From Cristatella mucedo (taxonomy: Eukaryota; Bryozoa; Phylactolaemata; Cristatellidae), in NCBI GenBank assembly GCA_009760855.2, contig WPIO01000008.1, forward strand, positions 7,372,501 to 7,436,500: a stretch of DNA of 64,000 nucleotides. The letters run 5' to 3'. This document shows positions 10,901-22,869 of the stretch, piece after piece (position 1 is the first letter of the stretch; each line of letters starts with the position of its first letter). The notes under the pieces are model-generated. The model was not told the DNA's origin and made no database searches. It saw only the letters and a program-made list of their open reading frames with translations. Made by a program: the position numbers and the translations under genes.

Positions 10901-11820
10901 AGCTAGTCTGGGCTTGCTCCTTGTCAAATTGGCATCGGCCGTTGGCACTCGGCACTTTGGTGCTCGCACTTGGCATCGCAGGTTGCTGGCTCGAGCCTTG
11001 CAGCGCTCAATTATTTATTGCCTTCTGCAAGTGAGATTGAAGATGCATAGGTCACAAGCTGCCATTGAATCGGTCAACGTTTACTTTTGCTTTAAGCGCT
11101 CACTGATTTTTGGAAATGCTGCCTGCCGAGCTGTTTGGGTGGCCTGAAAAAAACTGCTGCTGCAGTGGCCTCCGTAATTCCAGCCCTGTCAGGTCTCTGT
11201 GCAATTCGTGAGGTCATTGCGAAAACGTTTGCCATCTCTGTCGTATGACCCCCTATTTTTTATTTGGCATTCTCTGGGTAGCCTCTACTAATCCTATTTA
11301 CTATATTGGCAATGGCCTGGCATGTACTCGAGCCGAAGGCTCGAGCAAGCTGCCTTTCCCCCAGGCTTTAGCGCCTTCTTCCGAGTGCTGCCTCGACTGC
11401 TGCCACTAAAGCAGCGGCAGAGTGGCTGGCGTGGCTGCCACTGCCGCCGCTTCAGTGGCCACCTCCGGCATTGGCACTTGTCTGTTCCACCACGTCGGTT
11501 CTGTCCTTCCAGTGCCCATGTCTAGAGCCTCGGTCACAGATGCATCGGGCTGCTCGGACGCACCCTTCTGCTCAAGCCGGGACGGCGTGTGCAGTGGCAG
11601 CTACGCGGCCTGGGCCCGAGTTAACTGCCCCTGCAAATGCAGCAGCAGTGGCGTGCTGTCTGCAACTTGGACAGCTACGTCGGCACCTGCATCGGCAACT
11701 CTGTCGGCAACTACGTCGGCACCTGCATCGGCAACTATGTCGGCACCTGCATCGGCAACTCTGTCGGCAACTACGTCGGCACTTACAATGCTGCTGGCAG
11801 TGACGTCGAGTATTGTATGA
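4847..11820 (+). CDS. Astacin-family metalloprotease with two ShK domains (partial, 5 exons)
   Basis: Secreted zinc endopeptidase of family M12A. Proposed exons are 4847-4924, 5102-5221, 8430-8555, 9382-9526 and 11513-11820; every junction keeps phase (0, 0, 0, 1) with GT/AG borders. They encode about 258 residues. The zinc site is HELGHVLGLDHEH, so the three ligand histidines and the catalytic Glu are present. The Met-turn is SIMHY, with the astacin Tyr. The catalytic domain closes with LSDIPAVRQLYGC. Two six-cysteine ShK-type modules and a Thr/Ser/Ala/Pro-rich tail follow. Astacin-ShK proteins are common in cnidarians and nematodes and act on extracellular substrates. The signal peptide, propeptide and N-terminal half of the protease domain are missing: either their exons lie before this window or they are too short to recognise. 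An oddity is His in place of the usual Arg in the HEHxRPDR segment. Confidence 0.85.
5102..5221 (+). CDS. Astacin exon with Met-turn
   Basis: A 120-nt exon of 40 residues, with acceptor AGTTTTCAG at 5101 and donor GTGAGT at 5222. It starts IYKENVVFEM, contains the possible glycosylation site NRT, and ends YDPLSIMHYGSK, which is the Met-turn plus the Tyr zinc ligand of astacins. It follows the previous exon after a 177-bp intron in phase 0. Confidence 0.88.
5755..6652 (+). mobile_element. LINE-C copy, old, inside astacin intron
   Basis: A decayed + strand non-LTR remnant in the 3.2-kb astacin intron. Fragments translate to pieces matching the LINE C-terminal region (a CALKRLQLMQ block, LHWLPIKHQI-like and LLAPTYLSDL-like stretches), but stops and frameshifts interrupt them. 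A hairpin-like 3' end and a (TTA)n tail end it near 6652. It resembles the copy at 23490-24400 more than LINE-A. Confidence 0.65.
6653..7307. other. Astacin intron, nothing else recognised
   Basis: Intronic sequence between LINE-C and SINE-B remnants. No exon with family motifs and no repeat unit was seen. Confidence 0.45.
7308..7440 (+). mobile_element. SINE-B copy, diverged, intronic
   Basis: Head TGGTTTGGCCCAGGGGTAATG, B-box-like GGCTCGATCCC, tail TTGTAAAGCACCTGGATAGA followed by GCAAATGAATTATATA. The tail is the copy closest in sequence to the LINE-A 3' hairpin. Confidence 0.7.
7441..8284. other. Astacin intron, T-rich stretch
   Basis: Intronic. Contains a pyrimidine-rich TTTTTTGTTCTTC-type stretch at about 7775-7825. 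Frames open on both strands here are low complexity and unsupported. Confidence 0.4.
8285..8334. repeat. (CATC/ATCC)n microsatellite
   Basis: A run of ATCC and ATCTC units about 95 bp upstream of the third astacin exon. Confidence 0.85.
8430..8555 (+). CDS. Astacin exon closing the catalytic domain
   Basis: A 126-nt, 42-residue exon with acceptor CACTCGTAG and donor GTAAGT. It starts AFSRNGQPTM, completing the HYGSK-AFS..G.PT segment that follows the Met-turn in astacins, and ends LSDIPAVRQLYGC, the usual C-terminal helix with its disulfide Cys. Phase 0 on both sides. It joins 5102-5221 across a 3208-bp intron. Confidence 0.87.
9382..9526 (+). CDS. ShK-domain exon 1 of astacin gene
   Basis: A 145-nt exon with acceptor CTGAACAAG at 9381 and donor GTAAGT at 9527, ending in phase 1. 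It encodes one ShK toxin-like fold module: CKDYDQNC, then NIC, then STCLVTCGLC, which fits the CxDxxxxC...C...CxxTCxxC pattern. An extra Cys precedes the module. In astacins such modules probably aid substrate or matrix binding. The acceptor has a weak pyrimidine tract, so a start slightly upstream cannot be excluded. Confidence 0.8.
9770..10412 (+). mobile_element. LINE-B copy split by a SINE-B
   Basis: A + strand LINE-B 3' part within the fourth astacin intron. It includes CCTAGCTGAACTGCTGCACC, AACGACATCTACTCTCC, then after the SINE-B insertion CTCACTACCTCAACTGCCC, GAAACGAAGTCTGTTGGCC and the tail GGAGATACACTGCATTACAT. The ORF is broken. Order and orientation match LINE-B copies elsewhere once the SINE is removed. 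Confidence 0.78.
10074..10210 (+). mobile_element. SINE-B copy nested in LINE-B
   Basis: Good SINE-B copy: TGGTTTGGTCCAGCGGTTAA (A-box region), GGGCTCGAGCCC (B-box region), ACGCCTGAATAGAGATCAAG tail and GGGTGCTATACAAATTATTT. It interrupts the LINE-B between CTGCTACTTCCA and TACTCACTACC, so it is younger than that LINE-B. Confidence 0.82.
11513..11820 (+). CDS. ShK-domain 2 and Thr/Ser-rich C-terminal exon of astacin gene
   Basis: Probable terminal exon of 308 nt with acceptor CTGTCCTTCCAG at 11512, entering in the phase 1 left by the previous exon. It encodes a second six-cysteine ShK-like module (GCSDAPFCSSRDGVC, then VNCPCKC), with cysteines more tightly packed at the end than in the first module. 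Repeated SAPASATLSATT-type units follow, then a short hydrophobic end SALTMLLAVTSSIV and a stop. The tail looks mucin-like and could be O-glycosylated. The hydrophobic end is too weak to claim a GPI anchor. Confidence 0.7.
11674..11785 (+). repeat. Coding minisatellite in astacin tail
   Basis: Imperfect 12/24-bp units built from TCGGCAACT and TCGGCACCTGCA repeat about four times. They encode the Ser/Ala/Thr/Pro-rich tail, so the copy number would directly set tail length. Confidence 0.8.
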
Positions 11821-11899
11821 GGTGCCTCGCAATGCCAAGGCAAATGCTAGCACTGGCTGTGCTGAACTGAGACTCTAAAGGTCGACAGCGGTTCATGGT

Positions 11900-13033
11900 C
11901 TAGCTGTGTTGCATGGTGGCCATCTTCTGGCGCGGCTGCCTGTGCCGGTCCTCTCTTTACTCGCCCTTGCCCCACATCCGGCATTGCTGGGATGGCATCT
12001 TCTCGAGCATTCGTCCAAGCTTCATGCTAGCCACCTGCTAGTTGCTTGCTGCTGTCTGCGATATTCGTTGCGAACTGGTGTTCGATGTCTTTGCCTAAGG
12101 CGATGCTTGCTGGCATCCTCTCTGCCACCAACTGGAAAGATTGTGCTGTCTGCTTCGCTGGTCGCTTTTAATTCTGCTCATGTATGGCTATGCTTTGTGA
12201 TACGATTTGCTAATATGCCAAAAAAGGCCGAGCCATTTGTCATAAGTTCACCAGTGGCAGGGGGAAAGACTGGCTGCTTAAATTCCCAGCATATGGTTAT
12301 TAGCACACGAGGACCTAAATGTACCACCGACTTGTGAGCAAATGCTTGATTGACCTGTGGCATATCCTACAACTAGTGTCAACCCATCGACTCGCGTGGT
12401 TATGTCAGGGAATAGCGTATATGTGTTAAACGTGATTGTGTGTGCTGAATAACGAACTGTTACCGAAAAAGACCTGTTTATATGCAACTTCATTCAAGCA
12501 TCCAGAAGCTTTTTGGAGCTGCCTCTCGTGCAGCCAAGCCAAGCCGCACTGAGCGCATTATGGCATGTTTGAACTCAAAAAGAAGCTACAGTGGTCTTCC
12601 AGTGTAGCTGCGTAGGTGCAAAAGTGCATGGATTCATGCACAACGAAACGCTTTTTAACAGAAACGTTTTCAGCATCGGGAGCTGGTCTGCGTTCAAGCG
12701 ACACCATTGTGGCTGGACGACAGCTGAGCAGCAGCACGCCTCTGCAGCCACTGGATGGAAACCTGCCTGGCTGCAACAGATTTAAGGCCGGTAAGGCCAC
12801 TGAGGCAAGAGATCAAGCTGGACGGAGAGAATCACGAGCGAGGCCAACAGAGCAAACAAAAACAGCCTTCTCTTAGATCGAAGCTAAAAGCTTAACAACA
12901 ACATAAAAAAAGCCTGCCTCTGGAGAGGCTAATCGTGGACGACGAGCAGGCGTCGACAACGTCGTCGTGCATCCAGGCCACAGTGACACGCGCACTGGCA
13001 CGGACGCTCGCTCGATTAAACACGGGTCTTGAA
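11900..13033. other. No gene recognised
   Basis: Moderately GC-rich DNA 3' of the astacin stop. Frames on both strands lack recognisable domains, and no clear polyadenylation signal was identified. Confidence 0.4.
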
Positions 13034-13072
13034 CCGGAGCTCAGCTAGCAGCAGCTGCTAGCTGAGCTCCGG
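13034..13072. repeat. Perfect 39-bp palindrome
   Basis: Arms of 19 nt, CCGGAGCTCAGCTAGCAGC and GCTGCTAGCTGAGCTCCGG, are exact reverse complements around one central A. This could form a cruciform or an RNA hairpin. Confidence 0.95.
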
Positions 13073-14500
13073 TCACCGCTCCCGCTGCCGCTGGTGCTGG
13101 CACAGCGGCAGCGGTGGACGATGATGGCGGCGATGATGCTGATCATCGGGCGCTAAAGCTTCAGCGCCGAGGCTTCGCTCCATCGTCGGCCCAAGCAGCG
13201 TCTCCGCGCACGGCCACCGCGCACGGCCGACCATGCACGCGTCTCGGCTCAGGTGCACCAGGCGAGTCGTTTGAGCAGATTTGAGCTGCCCTGCACGGCT
13301 TCTACAGTTTGTTGCTGCCCTTGCAGCTCAGCTGAGCGCCTTCCAGGCACGTGCCTTCAAGGTAAACAATTCGGCAATGGGTAATGTAACCGTTACGTCT
13401 CCCAAGAAGGCAAGCACCGGCAATCGCTGTGCTCGACTAAGCTCAGCAGCAGCACCAGCTGGCGCGAGTAGGTAGGTGCACACTGAGCACCGATATATCG
13501 GATAGAGCTGCAGCTCGGCTGCATATCAAGCGCTGGACAGCAGCGGGGCGCCGCAGCAAAGGGGCCTTGGCTAGTGCCAAAGAATCTGTCAGAAACATTT
13601 CACAACAGAAACAAACACAAGAGATTTCCTTTACCATGCGGCAAGCTTACTGTTGCGCTCCCACCCCCCCCCGAAGGTGTGACACAGTAAGAAAGCGAGT
13701 GGAGCAAGCGCTTTGCGGTGAGTGCCATGCCGGCGGCCGTGCCGGTGTAAGTGCGCTGCCAGCTGTAGGTGTGCAGTTTGCAGCACGTTCCGAATGCAGG
13801 GGGAGGGCAGTAGGGTAGGTAAAGAGCACTGCTTCCCAGCTAGAGTTGCTAGGAGGCACTGGCAGTGGACTCATTGTGGGGCCGAACAGGTTAGCTTGGT
13901 GGAAAGCTTATACAAGAGGCAATCCCATGCCCATAAACACAGTCCACAGTAGCTTGCTTTTTAGGAGTATGTTTTGTTCATGAATGTAGTTCAGAAACAA
14001 GCGGTGCACCAAGCGCCCCCTGCACATGCCTTCAATTAAGAATAGCAAACCAGCCACGAAAATATTACCTATGCCTGATCAGCTACTGAATGGATACGAT
14101 GAAATGCATGAACCTATCGCTATCACTACAATAAATCAGATTTATGTCTTTGTCACACCCCAACACACACTGGCGGTTCCAAGCAGGTAATCCTAACATC
14201 AGACATATTCACAAAACGCCCAGGTCAGGTCCCGTCCCGTCGAAGACAATCCAGTCACCTGGATACATTATAGTGAGCCCGGTGATGAGCTCTCAGCGTA
14301 TGACACCGATGTACAAATGATTGCCCAAGAGGTAACATGCTTCTTTCTGTCAAGTCCTGACACGACTATTTGGGTATGTACACACTCACACACACACTCA
14401 AGCACCCCGCAGCTCCAAAATCAAGAGGCCACCGAAACGGATCCCACCTTAAAAAAAGAGAGGCACAGCTCCCGCTCGGTCCACTATATTGCATTAACCC
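13073..14500. other. GC-rich stretch without assignable gene
   Basis: Contains GGC- and GATG-rich sequence near 13.1 kb and scattered short frames. It lies downstream of the candidate - strand exon at 14505-14802, so a further exon could be hidden here, but none could be matched by phase and content. Confidence 0.35.
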
Positions 14501-14504
14501 TCAC

Positions 14505-14802
14505 CAAGCTTTTGGAAGCAGAGCAAAGCGAGCAGGTACGAAACAAAACGAGGGTGGCGGCGACTCGGTGGCTTTCAGGTGGTACGGCATCGGCCGGCTC
14601 CACCAAGCAAGCATGCGTAAGCCATTAAGACCCGTGAGGTCGCCACAGAGGGGCTCATGGAGAGGCGTGGCCGATTCTCGGGCAGCAACGATGAAAATCC
14701 CAGTACGACTGGTGGGGCAGCGAGGCATCAGGTCCATGACGGGCGAGTCAGAAAGCCTCGCAGGCAGCGAAAGAGTGAACCGCATCTCTTTGCCGGCCAG
14801 CG
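14505..14802 (-). CDS. Candidate exon of unknown protein (second of pair)
   Basis: Minus-strand open segment between acceptor TTCGTTGCAG (AG at 14804-14803) and donor GTGAGG (from 14504). It enters with two bases, which fits the phase 1 left by the candidate exon at 15625. Joined, the text runs TTCSILMRRAALAGKEMRFT without interruption. The exon then reads SLPARLSDSPVMDLMPRC and CGDLTGLNGLRML. I do not recognise the family. The opposite strand is also open here, so a coding role rests on the splice-phase match and the composition. Confidence 0.38.
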
Positions 14803-15624
14803 CTGCAACGAACGCCGCCTCGGCAGGACGTGAGCGTGCAGCAAGCAGACAGCGCTGTGTACTTGAGTTGAGCGGAAGCAATCGGTGCAAAGGCCGCAAC
14901 GAGAGACAAAAGTGTGGCGGGCAGCGCCGTCACCTGCCTGCACGCCGGGCCGGCTCTGACAGGCCGAAAGCTGGTGTGCTGTCACACATCTTTTACCGTT
15001 TGGGCAAGCGGTGGCTTTATAAGCCGTCCTCTGCTGTTATAGTCCGGTAAGGCTGCATGCAGCAAATGCAATGGCATTGTACAAGCACGCATGCGCTGCA
15101 AGCCCCTTCGTGTGGTCAAGGCGGGCAAGGTGCCTACGTAGCAGCTGCTTTGCCTAATGACCAGCCCCTCGACCGACGAGCAAGTCTGTCTGTGCGCAGA
15201 AGCTAGCAGACCAGCCGATCGATGGCACCAGGCTGATCAAGCCTGTCGGCTCAGTTTTGGCCTCCCATTCTTGCCGAAAGGAGATCAGCCAAAGTGGTCA
15301 CCATGGCAGCAATGGCAAGTGAGCCGAGCCACTGAGCCTCGGCCAATCGTTACAGGCAGCAGCTTGGTGCTGTGCCAGAACTGGCTGAGAGCCGCCGGAG
15401 CTGAACGCGACCGAATGCCCATCCCTCCCCATCTTCTTCCAGCCACGGGCACGCAAGAGAATCGACACGTGATTCTCATTTGACTGGCAGTCGTCGACGT
15501 CACCCGCAGCAGCGCTGAGCCCCCCCCACGAGTGGCCGACACGGAGCTAGCTAATAAATGACAGTTTGCTGCAAACGGAGGCCGAAGGCAAGTCACGAGC
15601 GAGTCCTTGGGAGTCGCTGCTTAC

Positions 15625-16110
15625 CGGCTCGGCGCATCAGTATAGAGCAGGTCGTGTTGAGCAGGCGCTTGGAGCTGGGAAGATTCGACGGCTGTGTTCT
15701 GAACTGCATGGGCACGAAGCGACCGTGGCTGCCAGACTGTGCACCGCCGATCTTTGCTGCGACGGCGCTGACGTCAGCAACCGAGCCCGACATCACGAAG
15801 CCGCTCGGGCTCACTGGCCGCAGCGCGCCGCCGGGCGACAGCGTGCCCAAGCGACCAGTGGCAGGCGCGAGGAACCTCGAGCTGAACATGGTGGCGCCAC
15901 GCTGCAGGAGCAGCGGCTGCGCCGGCGGTGGCGGAAGATCGGGATTAAGGCTGGTGACCGTCAGCCGAGTGAGGCTACGCGACAGCCTGACAGCGTCACT
16001 GCTGCCACCGGTGGCGGCAGGTGCTGCGTCCTGTCGAAAGGTCCGCTGCGTCTCAGCAATTCTGGCCGGCACGTTCGGCGTGTGCTTGTCTGCTGAGGCT
16101 TGCCCAGCCA
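15625..16110 (-). CDS. Candidate exon of unknown protein (first of pair)
   Basis: Long - strand open segment ending at donor GTAAGC (from 15624) in phase 1. It encodes a Pro/Ser/Gly-rich, basic stretch, including NPDLPPPPAQPLLLQRG, SPSGFVMSGSVADVSAV and SSKRLLNTTCSILMRRA. The 5' limit is uncertain; AG acceptors lie near 16095-16120. The length, donor and phase match to the next exon support coding, but the + strand is open over almost the same span and no family is recognised. Confidence 0.38.
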
Positions 16111-16119
16111 CTGCCGCAT

Positions 16120-17402
16120 CCGACCACGGCTCACCCTGCCACAGATAAACGGGGCGCTGCACGGCCTCCTGCAGCATGCTCACGTGCCAGCAGCAAGGCT
16201 CATGACCAGATTTCGGCATCGAATGCAGACCCTTGCTCGTGGGGGTGCAGAATGCAGCCTATGCACAGTGACAGACAGCAACTTGATATCCATACCACAA
16301 GCCGAACATGTGTCCAAGCAGTGCAGCTATTTAGCCAAATCGAAGCGCAATCTACAAGCGGGACCGAAGAATTGCTGCTCCGAGAAGCAGTGATCACTGA
16401 GCTTCGTGCCAGTGTTCCAGGCCTGGATGCCATCTCACTTGCCGGCGATCTTGTCCATGTGACCAGCTGGCAAAGACCGCGACAGCCGATGCCAGCAAAC
16501 CACTACCAATCCGCCCCTAAAACTGGCTACCTCTAACGATATGCCACACTTATGGACGAATCTTTTGACATAGCAGTGCTCAAGAGCCATCCGGACTACT
16601 GGGGGCCTGTGCAATTGAAATCTGATGCAACAGCAACAAAAACTTGACCCCCTCTCAGAGCAAGTAGCACTAATTTCTATTGAAGCAGTCAGACCTTCAA
16701 TAAGCACCATTGGCTGGTTAGAGCTGAAACACTTAGAGTTAGGGCATGAGCTTAGGTATGAATCTCAAGCGGCATCCCCTGCTTGAGGCACACTGCACCC
16801 TCTACTGGCGGTGGAGTAGCTAAATGCCGAGTAGTGCTGGTTTGATGGCAGGAGGCAAAGGTCTGGTGAAGGAAGGGGAGTCGGCTGCCGTTGCGAAACC
16901 AGGCATGGACAGGGGGCCCCAGTTTTGTTCGGCATGGATGTGTTCATGTCAGTATGAGGTCATTTCGTTCGAAGAACACGTCCAGCACCCGGCACTGAAA
17001 AGCTCTGACTTGAATGCCTAGCAGATTACATGCACCCTGAGGCATACCTGCTTGGCTTGAGTGTCTGAAACGTTGAATCGGCTGCCCGTGGCTGATGGAG
17101 GCTTCGACGGTGTTCCAGTCCTGGGTAAGTGGTCCTTGTACACTTCTTGAACTTTCACTGCTGCAATATTTGAACAGGTCAATACGCAGATGGGATTGGA
17201 ACTATGAGAACCACTGAATCGGGGACTGGTGCCTAACACGGCATTATTACACTCGTGAGGCAATAGTCACACGACGTCATGGTGAATTACAGATGTTATC
17301 TAGGGGTGCTGCAGCATGACCACAAATAGCCACTAAAAACAGCAGGGCTGAACTTTGACCTTGCCCGTGTCGACGACTCGGAGAGGAAGCTGAAGGGATA
17401 TA
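16120..17402. other. No gene recognised
   Basis: Short frames only on both strands. It could hold upstream exons of the 14.5-16.1 kb candidate gene, but I cannot support any. Confidence 0.4.
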
Positions 17403-17552
17403 ATATAATTCATTTGTATAGCCACCTAAGAGAACGTAATCTCTATTCAGGTGCTTCACATATGCCTCGGGGCTCGAGCCCACGACCTCAGCTAGACTTT
17501 GGTCGGGGGCGGTCAAGCACCTTAACTGCTGGACCAAACCAGCTCGCTGGGG
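17403..17552 (-). mobile_element. SINE-B copy
   Basis: Reverse SINE-B. On + it reads ATTCATTTGTATAGCCACC, TAATCTCTATTCAGGTGCTT, GGGGCTCGAGCCC and CTGGACCAAACCAGCTCGC. It is followed by a G9 run. Confidence 0.82.
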
Positions 17553-18410
17553 GGGGGGTCATAAGGGTAAATAGCCAAAAGCTTGGTGGGGGGGAAGCAG
17601 CCACCTCAGTCTTCTTGGCATGGTCGCTGTAAAGAGGCCTGCTTAGGTACAGTAACAGTCACTACTAATGAAGAGGGTTATCCAAGTAAAGAAAGACAAA
17701 CAATAAATTCACGAATCTTTGAGCACTGGCATGCATCCGGCAACTGCTGAACGATGAAAGTCACGCCTCAAAAATTCTCAAGAGCACGTTGCTAGGCAAC
17801 CAACAGACACCACATACTGCAACTGGGGGGGGGGGCTTGCCCTCATTGTCGGGCCACAAAGGAGCACCTCGGAGGAGGGTCGATTCAAGCCAAAACCGCC
17901 TCGATGAGTTCTTGCTCCTGATTCACTAAGTTGGTCCGTTCTCTCAGCCTGCACGTTCAGATGCCCTTCTCCCTCCCTATGGCATGCAGACTGAGCTATG
18001 AGATTATGCGCTGGTGAAAAATACTCCATCTGCATCGACTCCTGAGCAAAAAAGACACTGCGGTAAGCTATAAGCTCTTACTCAGCAGCAGCAGTGATAC
18101 TCGGGCTGCAAACGTTAGTAGACGCACGAAAGGCTTACCTTCCGGCACGTTGCTCGAAGTTGCTGATCTCACCCTTGCCGAAGACTACAATGGACCATCA
18201 TCGGCCATAAGTAGCACAATGTGCTTTACCTGTGAACAGCTCGTGCATTCAGGGAGAATCTTTGCTGCTCATAAGCGCCGACGGCGACTACCCTACAGGG
18301 AAACCTTCCAAAGAATTCTCAGTACGGCTGAACAGGCCAAGTAAATGCAGCTCAAGGTATGACGACAAAAATCTCGATGCAGAAGCTTCGAGCTATAGCC
18401 TCGGATGTAG
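17553..18410. other. No gene recognised
   Basis: Contains homopolymeric G runs at about 17550 and 17826. No domain-bearing frame was seen. Confidence 0.4.
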
Positions 18411-18530
18411 CATATAATAATGATAACATGTCGTTTCTATAGCACCCTGAGAGCACCACATCTCTAGCCAGGTGCTTTGCAACATGCTGTAAGACAAGCA
18501 TAACAAAGAGGTAATGACATGCTGGGGCGC
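18411..18530 (-). mobile_element. LINE 3'-end fragment
   Basis: On + it reads AATAATGATAACATG, TATAGCACCCTGAGAGCACC, then ATCTCTAGCCAGGTGCTTTG. This is the 3' hairpin plus tail of a LINE-A/C-type element with no coding part. Confidence 0.6.
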
Positions 18531-18971
18531 CATGCAGCAGCTGCAGGCAGGAGATTGTACTAGCTACTAGCTCGGCGCACAAGGGGGTGGGGTATGGGTG
18601 TGCGATCGCCGGGGAGGGGGCAGGTGGCAGGCCACCAAGCATACTTTAATGGTGGTGTGACTTCCAGTAGCCAATCTCTGCCAGAAAGAATGTCTAAAGC
18701 TAGTCTTAGAGCCATTCCGTGACCATCTGGTATTTCGCCTTGCATGGCTGGCATGCACTTCCAACAGATTCACAAGCAGTAACCTCTAGCAGATTATCAC
18801 ATCCCTCATTGTGAAACTGCCCTCACTGTGAAACTATCAAGATCTGCCGACATTCCACTTCAGGCTCACACAGTACTTGTACTATATGTACGAGCGATGC
18901 ACCACAAAACACATTCTCACAACTATCTGTGAAGCATCAGTAGCTTGTAAGACTATACTGTCAAAAGAAGC

Positions 18972-18972
<1 letters not shown>
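18531..18972. other. No gene recognised
   Basis: No supported coding or repeat feature. Confidence 0.4.

Positions 18973-19029
<57 letters not shown>
18973..19029. repeat. (GA)n microsatellite
   Basis: About 57 bp of uninterrupted GA. The Ser/Leu-rich reading frame across it on the - strand is an artefact of the repeat. Confidence 0.97.
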
Positions 19030-21647
<2,618 letters not shown>

Positions 21648-21763
21648 AGCTAGTAGTGTGTATACACCTCTTTATAATTCTTATGTTAGTGTTCGTCAGG
21701 AAGTGATCGCTAACCACTCTGGCGCTTACAAACTTTAATTGCTGCTAGCAATAGGTACTAAAT

Positions 21764-21985
21764 GTAATGTATCTCCGTCACTAACTCCACAAAGTCATAT
21801 AGACCATGTGGGTGTTACGCAGGAGAGTTTTGTATAGCGCACTCACAGCCTAAGCGGCTTTCGGTACGCATTCGGTAGCCAACAGACTTCGTCTCACGCA
21901 ACAAAGAGAAAGTGGGAAGCATAGCAGAGTCAGGAGAGCAGTTGAGGTAGTGAGTAGCATAGAAGTAGCAGTTCAGGACCGCAGC
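21764..21985 (-). mobile_element. LINE-B 3'-end fragment
   Basis: On + it starts AATGTAATGTATCTCCGTCA (tail complement), then TATAGCGCACTCACAGCC, CCAACAGACTTCGTCTCACG and GAGTAGCATAGAAG-type blocks, closely matching 24405-24640. It stops abruptly near 21985. Confidence 0.82.
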
Positions 21986-22085
21986 TTTCCACTCGGGTGG
22001 TACACTCGAGCTGAGCTCGTGTGCTGCCTGAGACTGCCATGAGCGGGCATCGGCAGCATGAGAAACCAAACGAGAAAAACAGAAT

Positions 22086-22086
<1 letters not shown>

Positions 22087-22127
<41 letters not shown>
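22087..22127. repeat. (GA)n microsatellite
   Basis: About 41 bp of GA repeats. Confidence 0.95.
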
Positions 22128-22131
<4 letters not shown>

Positions 22132-22384
22132 TTCGTTTGCATACATCGAGTGAGTGCGACGGCTCCAACAGGTGGATAGACAGGCAGAATGACAAAGGTT
22201 GAGGGAGAGACTGACAGATAGACAGACAGACAGGAAGCTAGACCAGGCGACACCCCCATGCCATAGCAACAAGAATCACGCTGCTGTAGCACCAGCAGCA
22301 GCAAGGGGTAGAGGCAAGCAACGAAGCGATGCCCATCGATGGGCAGAACCATGCCGAGCTATGGCCGCTGCAGCAGTGGCTCAC

Positions 22385-22549
22385 ATTGGCTCGCCTATGT
22401 CGCTCCTTGGCTGAAGGGGGCTTCTCGCCGGGCGACTGCACTGCAGCATCTGCTCTGTGCTGCTTCTTCCTTTTTGGTGCTAGCGGTGGAGCAGCAGCAG
22501 CGGAGGCAGCAGCAGCACTTGCATCCGGCAGCAGCTTTGCATCCTCGCG
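22385..22549 (-). CDS. Candidate exon, Ala/Pro/Lys-rich
   Basis: A 165-nt - strand segment between acceptor ACCTACCACCTCAG and donor GTGAGC, phase 0 at both ends, 55 codons. It begins REDAKLLPDASAAAASAAAA, continues PPLAPKRKKQHRAD, and ends PPSAKERHRRAN. The PKRKK and KERHRR clusters resemble nuclear-localisation signals. No family is recognised. The alanine run comes from GCAGCA-type DNA, so it may be a non-coding triplet tract. It lies downstream of the ARM-FN3 gene on the same strand and could be a far 3' exon of it, but that is not shown. Confidence 0.33.
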
Positions 22550-22869
22550 CTGAGGTGGTAGGTACAGCGGGGTCCGCTGCTGCTCGTCTACGAACAAACG
22601 ACAGCTGTAAACTTTCAGAAAATGGCTCACAGTCAATCAAGTGCTACACACGATTTAGCCTCCGTGTTTGCGTGTGCTTGAGTGCGAGTGTGTACGTGTG
22701 CTTGTGCACGTGGGCATGGGTGTGCGAGCCGTAGGTGTGCGTGTATGCATGACCACTCTTGCTGCTTATCAAAAGCTGCCCTGAGCTGGCTAGCCAACAC
22801 ATTCAGGGGCAGTAAGTAGCAAGCATCCTCAAATATCTAAATTATAAGAAAGGCAAGAATATACAACTG

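Noticed and set aside
14748-14933. Possible signal peptide MTALPATLLSLVAAFAPIAS on the - strand
   Set aside because: It looks like a secretion signal but overlaps, in another frame, the candidate exon 14505-14802, with no supported downstream splice.
14370-15050. Long + strand frame of about 226 codons
   Set aside because: Composition is Arg/Gly/Ser-rich and low in hydrophobic residues, and it is antisense to a better - strand exon candidate.
15558-16148. Long + strand frames opposite the 15625-16110 candidate
   Set aside because: They appear to be the antisense shadow of the GC-rich - strand segment. No domain or splice support.
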